Shown: piece by piece, positions 39,715 through 42,820 of the stretch | How the letters are laid out: every line of letters begins with the position of its first letter | Position numbering within the stretch: position 1 is the stretch's first letter | Virus record (IMG/VR): IMGVR_UViG_3300035698_004635 | Span: 1 to 42,820 of that record | Reading direction: 5' to 3' (one strand) | From: a virus | DNA: 42,820 bases | Position numbers and translations under genes: made by a program | Notes under the pieces: generated by a model | What the model saw: only the letters and a program-made list of their open reading frames with translations | Databases searched by the model: none | What the model was told of the DNA's origin: nothing

Positions 39715-40528
39715 AACATTTCTTTTCTAAAGAATTTAATATATCATCAACCGAATGTTCTTCTAAGTAAATACTCGAATCATTTTCTTCAAACTTCAGC
39801 TTTTCTTTTTTGCCAAAACTATTTAACTCAAATATATCAGTCCAATTACTATCAATGGATTTACTTATCATAGCATCAGCTGTTTTATAATCTTTGTTAG
39901 CGTGTTTTTCAATACGGTTAAATATTCTTTTAGTGATCAACTCTGTTAATGGAGCTTTCTTCTTAACTCTCATATCCCAAAATTCTAAAAACAAATCCTT
40001 AGTAGAAGTTTCAAACCAATCGAAAAATATCAAATCTTTTTTTGTATATTTTTTTATCTTTTCTTTTTCTTTATCTTTATCTTTATCTTTATCTGATTTG
40101 ATTTCTATTTGTTCGGTTTCGTTCAGCGGTCGTTCAGCGGTCGTTCCTTTTTGTTGCCTTTTTATACCTGAAGCAATACCAGCATTTACTCTTTGCTCTC
40201 TTGTTTTATTCATATTACTAACATTAACCATAACTCTTTCAGAATAAATAACACCTTCATTTTCGACCAATAACTCACAATCATTTATCATTATATTAAC
40301 GACTTCTTTTATTCGTTCAACGGTCGTTAAAGTTTGTTGAGCAAGTGCAATATATTCATATTCTTTTTGCTTCATTATATTATCTTTTTTAGAGTGTAAA
40401 TTTTCAATTAAAATCCAGTAAATACCCAAACCCTCAGCTCCGCAAATAGATAATAACGCTTTAATCTTTGGATCTTCACTTGCTCTTTGATCGTGTGGAA
40501 AATATAATGGTTTAATTATTTTAGTCAT
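39713..40528 (-). CDS. Replication initiator-like protein (Lin1244/DUF4373, DnaD-like)
   Basis: The protein has 271 residues. The N-terminal about 110 (YFPHDQRASEDPKIKALLSI, EGLGIYWILIE, NMIKQKEYEYIALAQ-like pattern) match the Lin1244/Lin1753 N-terminal domain, a winged-helix seen in phage replication proteins. A charged low-complexity linker (DKDKDKDKEKEKIKK, about 148-162) precedes a DnaD-like C-terminus. It would bind the phage origin and recruit the DnaC-like loader encoded downstream. It overlaps the upstream gene by 8 bp. Confidence 0.8.
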   Translation of the reverse strand: MTKIIKPLYFPHDQRASEDPKIKALLSICGAEGLGIYWILIENLHSKKDNIMKQKEYEYIALAQQTLTTVERIKEVVNIMINDCELLVENEGVIYSERVMVNVSNMNKTREQRVNAGIASGIKRQQKGTTAERPLNETEQIEIKSDKDKDKDKEKEKIKKYTKKDLIFFDWFETSTKDLFLEFWDMRVKKKAPLTELITKRIFNRIEKHANKDYKTADAMISKSIDSNWTDIFELNSFGKKEKLKFEENDSSIYLEEHSVDDILNSLEKKC

Positions 40529-40871
40529 TTAATAAACTCATATCATAATTACTGACAATGAATCTTTCTGTAAGGTAATTATTGCAGGCATTTCCAAGTG
40601 GTGTATAGATATTATCCATATCTTCTTTAGTAAATCTAGTTCCTAGAAACTCATTTATCCCTTTAAGTATAAAATCCTGTGACTTCTTAGTACCACCTTT
40701 ATGATCAGATCTCGAACACCAATTTATTACTTTACATTTTAATTGAAATTCAGACCCAACATCTTCAAGCCTAAAATAAGTATTAAATTCCACTTCAATT
40801 ATCAATTCATTACGACCAGTTATAAAGCTCCGTGGGAAGCATCGCATACATCTTTTTACGTATTCTTTCAT
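40521..40871 (-). CDS. Hypothetical protein, 116 aa
   Basis: A Cys-containing, mixed protein (KRCMRCFPRSFITGRNELII) with a DnaD-distal position; it is the first gene of the replication operon. Ribosome site GGAGG before ATG 40871. Family unrecognised. It is translated from a structured leader. Confidence 0.62.
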   Translation of the reverse strand: MKEYVKRCMRCFPRSFITGRNELIIEVEFNTYFRLEDVGSEFQLKCKVINWCSRSDHKGGTKKSQDFILKGINEFLGTRFTKEDMDNIYTPLGNACNNYLTERFIVSNYDMSLLND

Positions 40872-40997
40872 TATAAAACCTCCATGAATCTATAAAAGAA
40901 TAGCTTAATCTGCAAATGCAGACCCGACAAAAGGATTTAAGCTACCCTAAGTATAGATATGTAAGTTTGTGTTTTAATTTTGATACCTTTTGTCGTT
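40872..40997 (-). ncRNA. Structured 5' leader of the replication operon (pseudoknot candidate)
   Basis: On the minus strand: arm 1 CGACAAAAGG (40995-40986), A-rich linker, arm a TAGCTTAA (40944-40937), arm 1' CCTTTTGTCG (40934-40925), hairpin TCTGCA-TT-TGCAGA (40922-40909), arm a' TTAAGCTA (40908-40901). Ten- and eight-base-pair helices interleave. The order of elements equals the helicase leader, with different sequences. Confidence 0.65.
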
Positions 40998-41007
40998 GTA
41001 CTCAGGA

Positions 41008-41036
41008 ATAATAAACAATATTCATTCCATTGTCAA
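41008..41036 (-). promoter_or_regulatory. Strong promoter of the replication operon
   Basis: TTGACA (41036-41031), 17 bp, TATTAT (41013-41008) on the minus strand, beginning just after the TerL stop codon. Predicted transcription start at about 41000, next to leader arm 1. Confidence 0.78.
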
Positions 41037-41041
41037 GTCTT

Positions 41042-42637
41042 TTATAATGCCATACCCATTTTGTCAATGTTTTTACCTTTAGCAAAGCAGATCATGATAG
41101 CTTCTGCATCATCCGGTGAAGAACTACCATCAGGAGTTTTAACGATGATTATTTGACCTCTCTCATTAAGTCTAAATGTAGGTTGTGAAAGCTGACCTGT
41201 AATGCCATTAAGGTTGTCAATATTCCTATCTATACTAATCATTTCGTCAAGTGTGAAAGGTAAAGATCCGTTGCTCTTTCTAAACCTATAAGCATTTAAA
41301 AACCTTAGTCTTAAATTCCACCATTCCTGAGCTTTAATATTTGCAAACTGGTCTTTATTTTTAATATTATCAATAAACTTTTTAAACGGATTGCGTACCT
41401 TATTTGCAGCGTTCCAACCCTGCACCCTAAACCGTTCTACATTCTCATTAGAATCGAATAATACATCCATTTCATGCTTAAATTGAGAACCTACGCCTAT
41501 ATTGTCAAACTTAAAGAAGTTTACACCATTAGAAACTGATTCATTAAAAGCTATTTTCGCAGAAATATGAACCTCTCCAGGTTTACCAGCCCATCTTTTA
41601 TTATAATAAAGTATTGGACCTGTTCGCATTGCTAGAGAATTAAAGTCACCACCACCGTCTGAAATATCCATTCCAGCATCGACAATTTCTGAGTAGTCTT
41701 CAAATTCAAAGTCTTCATGCAACCCTACAGCTGCCTCAATCCAATCGTAAGGAATAACAAGCATATTGACCGATCCTGCGTAATTAAGATCATACTCCTG
41801 AGCAAATACCCATCCTATGCCCTTGCCTTCATATTCAGCTTTTAAATTGTCGTGCCATTCTTGAGTCTTTCTAGGGTCGTCTTCCCATGAGAATCTAAAT
41901 ACAGGTGTTATCTTATCTTTAATTGTTTCGTGCCAAAGCGTGCCGGTCCCATTAGGTGTTGAAATCCCAACCGTGTGATCCGTGGTCTCTGCTAATGCTG
42001 CGGATCTTATGTCAGCGTGTTCATAGTGAGCCTCTTCATCGTTAAACCAAAAAAAAGCCCTTCCACCCCTACCAATATTATCACCTGCCTTACCTACAAT
42101 AGTCGAACCATTGTCAAGATTTTCAATAAGCATCTTAATAGCTCTTATATTAGGTAAAAATATATTAGGCATATATTCAAGTATTGAGTTGAGCTTTGCG
42201 AATATGGTAGTTCTATCACCTATCTTGTCAACTGATTCGGATTTATTAGAACCCCAACCAACAACCAAATCACTATAAAATATTAACATCCAAATAGACA
42301 AATGGCAACCTAACCAAGTCAAACCAACACCCCTTGACTTTTCAGCTACTCCCTTTGCTTCAGGAGTTCCTGGTTGTGCCATCATTCGCTCAACACACCA
42401 TTCGACAAAGTCTTTTTGCCTAGGAAATAATATCATGGGCATCAGTGCAGGTTTTGTGCTTCCTATACCTGCATTCCTTGGATCAATAGTAATCATCCAA
42501 TCCTGTATAAAGTCCACCGGGTGAGTCTTGTAATACTTCTTTATCTTCTTAATCTCACCTGGATTATTCATATAATAGACTAGCATATCTCGCCTACGCT
42601 TGAACTCTGTCTTATAATCTGGGTGCCAGTTAGTCAT
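41042..42637 (-). CDS. terL: Terminase large subunit (TerL)
   Basis: The protein has 531 residues. Walker A variant KSRGVGLTW (100-108), Walker B FFWFNDEEA (195-203) and the C-terminal nuclease aspartates (GMDISDGGGDF, D324; DDAEAIM near 512) are all visible. It packages DNA into proheads by ATP hydrolysis and cuts concatemers. The K-S-R-x-V-G-x-T Walker A is typical of T4-like/TerL_6N ATPase domains. Its start overlaps the preceding small gene's stop codon. Confidence 0.94.
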   Translation of the reverse strand: MTNWHPDYKTEFKRRRDMLVYYMNNPGEIKKIKKYYKTHPVDFIQDWMITIDPRNAGIGSTKPALMPMILFPRQKDFVEWCVERMMAQPGTPEAKGVAEKSRGVGLTWLGCHLSIWMLIFYSDLVVGWGSNKSESVDKIGDRTTIFAKLNSILEYMPNIFLPNIRAIKMLIENLDNGSTIVGKAGDNIGRGGRAFFWFNDEEAHYEHADIRSAALAETTDHTVGISTPNGTGTLWHETIKDKITPVFRFSWEDDPRKTQEWHDNLKAEYEGKGIGWVFAQEYDLNYAGSVNMLVIPYDWIEAAVGLHEDFEFEDYSEIVDAGMDISDGGGDFNSLAMRTGPILYYNKRWAGKPGEVHISAKIAFNESVSNGVNFFKFDNIGVGSQFKHEMDVLFDSNENVERFRVQGWNAANKVRNPFKKFIDNIKNKDQFANIKAQEWWNLRLRFLNAYRFRKSNGSLPFTLDEMISIDRNIDNLNGITGQLSQPTFRLNERGQIIIVKTPDGSSSPDDAEAIMICFAKGKNIDKMGMAL

Positions 42638-42758
42638 TTATATTTCTCAATACTTCCCTTATTGATTTACGCTCTTTCTTCTTGTTTCTAAAGTGTAGCC
42701 ATGCAAAGAATAACACCGGGATTAAATTCGATGCTATAGCGATTAAAAAGCACTTCAT
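42630..42758 (-). CDS. Small membrane protein, 42 aa
   Basis: ATG 42758 follows GAGGTGTTAGA and overlaps the upstream stop codon (ATGA); its own stop overlaps the TerL start. Residues 2-21 (KCFLIAIASNLIPVLFFAWL) form one membrane helix, with a basic tail. Translational coupling into TerL supports it. Confidence 0.68.
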   Translation of the reverse strand: MKCFLIAIASNLIPVLFFAWLHFRNKKKERKSIREVLRNIND

Positions 42759-42820
42759 TCTAACACCTCAATAGTTACCAATTCGTCTTTGAGCATATTG
42801 TCAAATAGATCATTTCTAAG
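42755..42820 (-). CDS. Partial small gene, C-terminal 21 codons
   Basis: The minus-strand frame starting at 42820 is open for 21 codons (LRNDLFDNMLKDELVTIEVL) and stops on the start codon of the next gene. The 5' end is outside the window. If the window is circular, it would extend six codons to an ATG at 18-16. Confidence 0.5.
   Translation of the reverse strand, partial: LRNDLFDNMLKDELVTIEVLE

Noticed and set aside
40069-40095. TTTATC tandem repeat
   Set aside because: It simply encodes the charged DKDKDKDK linker of the replication protein.
1-42820. CRISPR array, tRNA genes, integrase or repressor
   Set aside because: The repeats do not have CRISPR spacing, no cloverleaf with a TTC loop was seen, and no tyrosine or serine recombinase or CI-like protein was recognised.

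Overview
The window reads as one tailed double-stranded DNA phage genome, or nearly all of one. It is AT-rich and densely packed, and almost every gene is on the minus strand. It carries both terminase subunits, portal, MuF-like protein, scaffold, major capsid protein, a long-tail module with tape measure, a lysis-like cluster, RecT/YqaJ recombination genes, a replication module (DnaD/Lin1244-like protein and DnaC-like loader) and many small accessory genes. I see no integrase, excisionase, CI-like repressor, tRNA or CRISPR array, so a virulent lifestyle is the simplest guess. Promoters look like ordinary sigma-70 (TTGACA, 17 bp, TATAAT-like) and genes have clear Shine-Dalgarno sequences. This argues against a Bacteroidetes-type host; the host cannot be named from sequence alone. 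The two window ends may be contiguous on a circular map: TerS is at the left end, TerL at the right end, and reading frames cross the join sensibly.

Layout, read in the direction of transcription (right to left). TerL is at 42.6-41.0 kb. A replication and accessory region spans 40.9-34.4 kb and includes RtcB, a DnaC-like loader, a HAD phosphatase and a SEC-C protein. It closes with a structured RNA candidate and a terminator at 34.1 kb. Late genes run 34.0-17.6 kb: head-tail adaptors, tail tube, a frameshifted tail chaperone, tape measure, a Dit-like protein with lectin-like inserts, a DUF2163 protein, a tail hub, then portal and MuF. A small plus-strand island lies at 16.9-17.5 kb. Scaffold, capsid, a secreted fibre-like protein and lysis candidates occupy 16.8-11.7 kb and end at tandem terminators. 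Early and middle genes follow: YqaJ exonuclease (11.2 kb), RecT (8.6 kb), small genes, helicase and N4-type methyltransferase (4.9-2.5 kb), TerS, a VRR-NUC nuclease and a lipoprotein.

The most unusual feature is a family of 15 intergenic elements of about 40-67 bp in five short arrays, bounding ten single-gene cassettes (one carries the RNA ligase RtcB, the others tiny ORFs). Each element is a stem-loop whose arms change sequence but keep pairing, usually with TTTACA in the loop. It ends in GTT on the 5' side of the next gene and begins with AAC on the 3' side of the previous one. The first 6-10 bases of a cassette are the reverse complement of its own last bases, and in four of the ten the match is 9-10 bases and perfect. 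Integron gene cassettes with attC sites have this geometry, yet no integron integrase is present.

A second candidate system is a pair of 5' leader RNAs, before the helicase gene and before the replication operon. They share one pseudoknot topology with an embedded hairpin but almost no sequence. Other points are a perfect A AAA AAC slippery site in the tail chaperone, a palindromic CTTGACTTTCAAG motif over the -35 of four promoters, and a 129-nt nested-helix RNA candidate at the early/late boundary.
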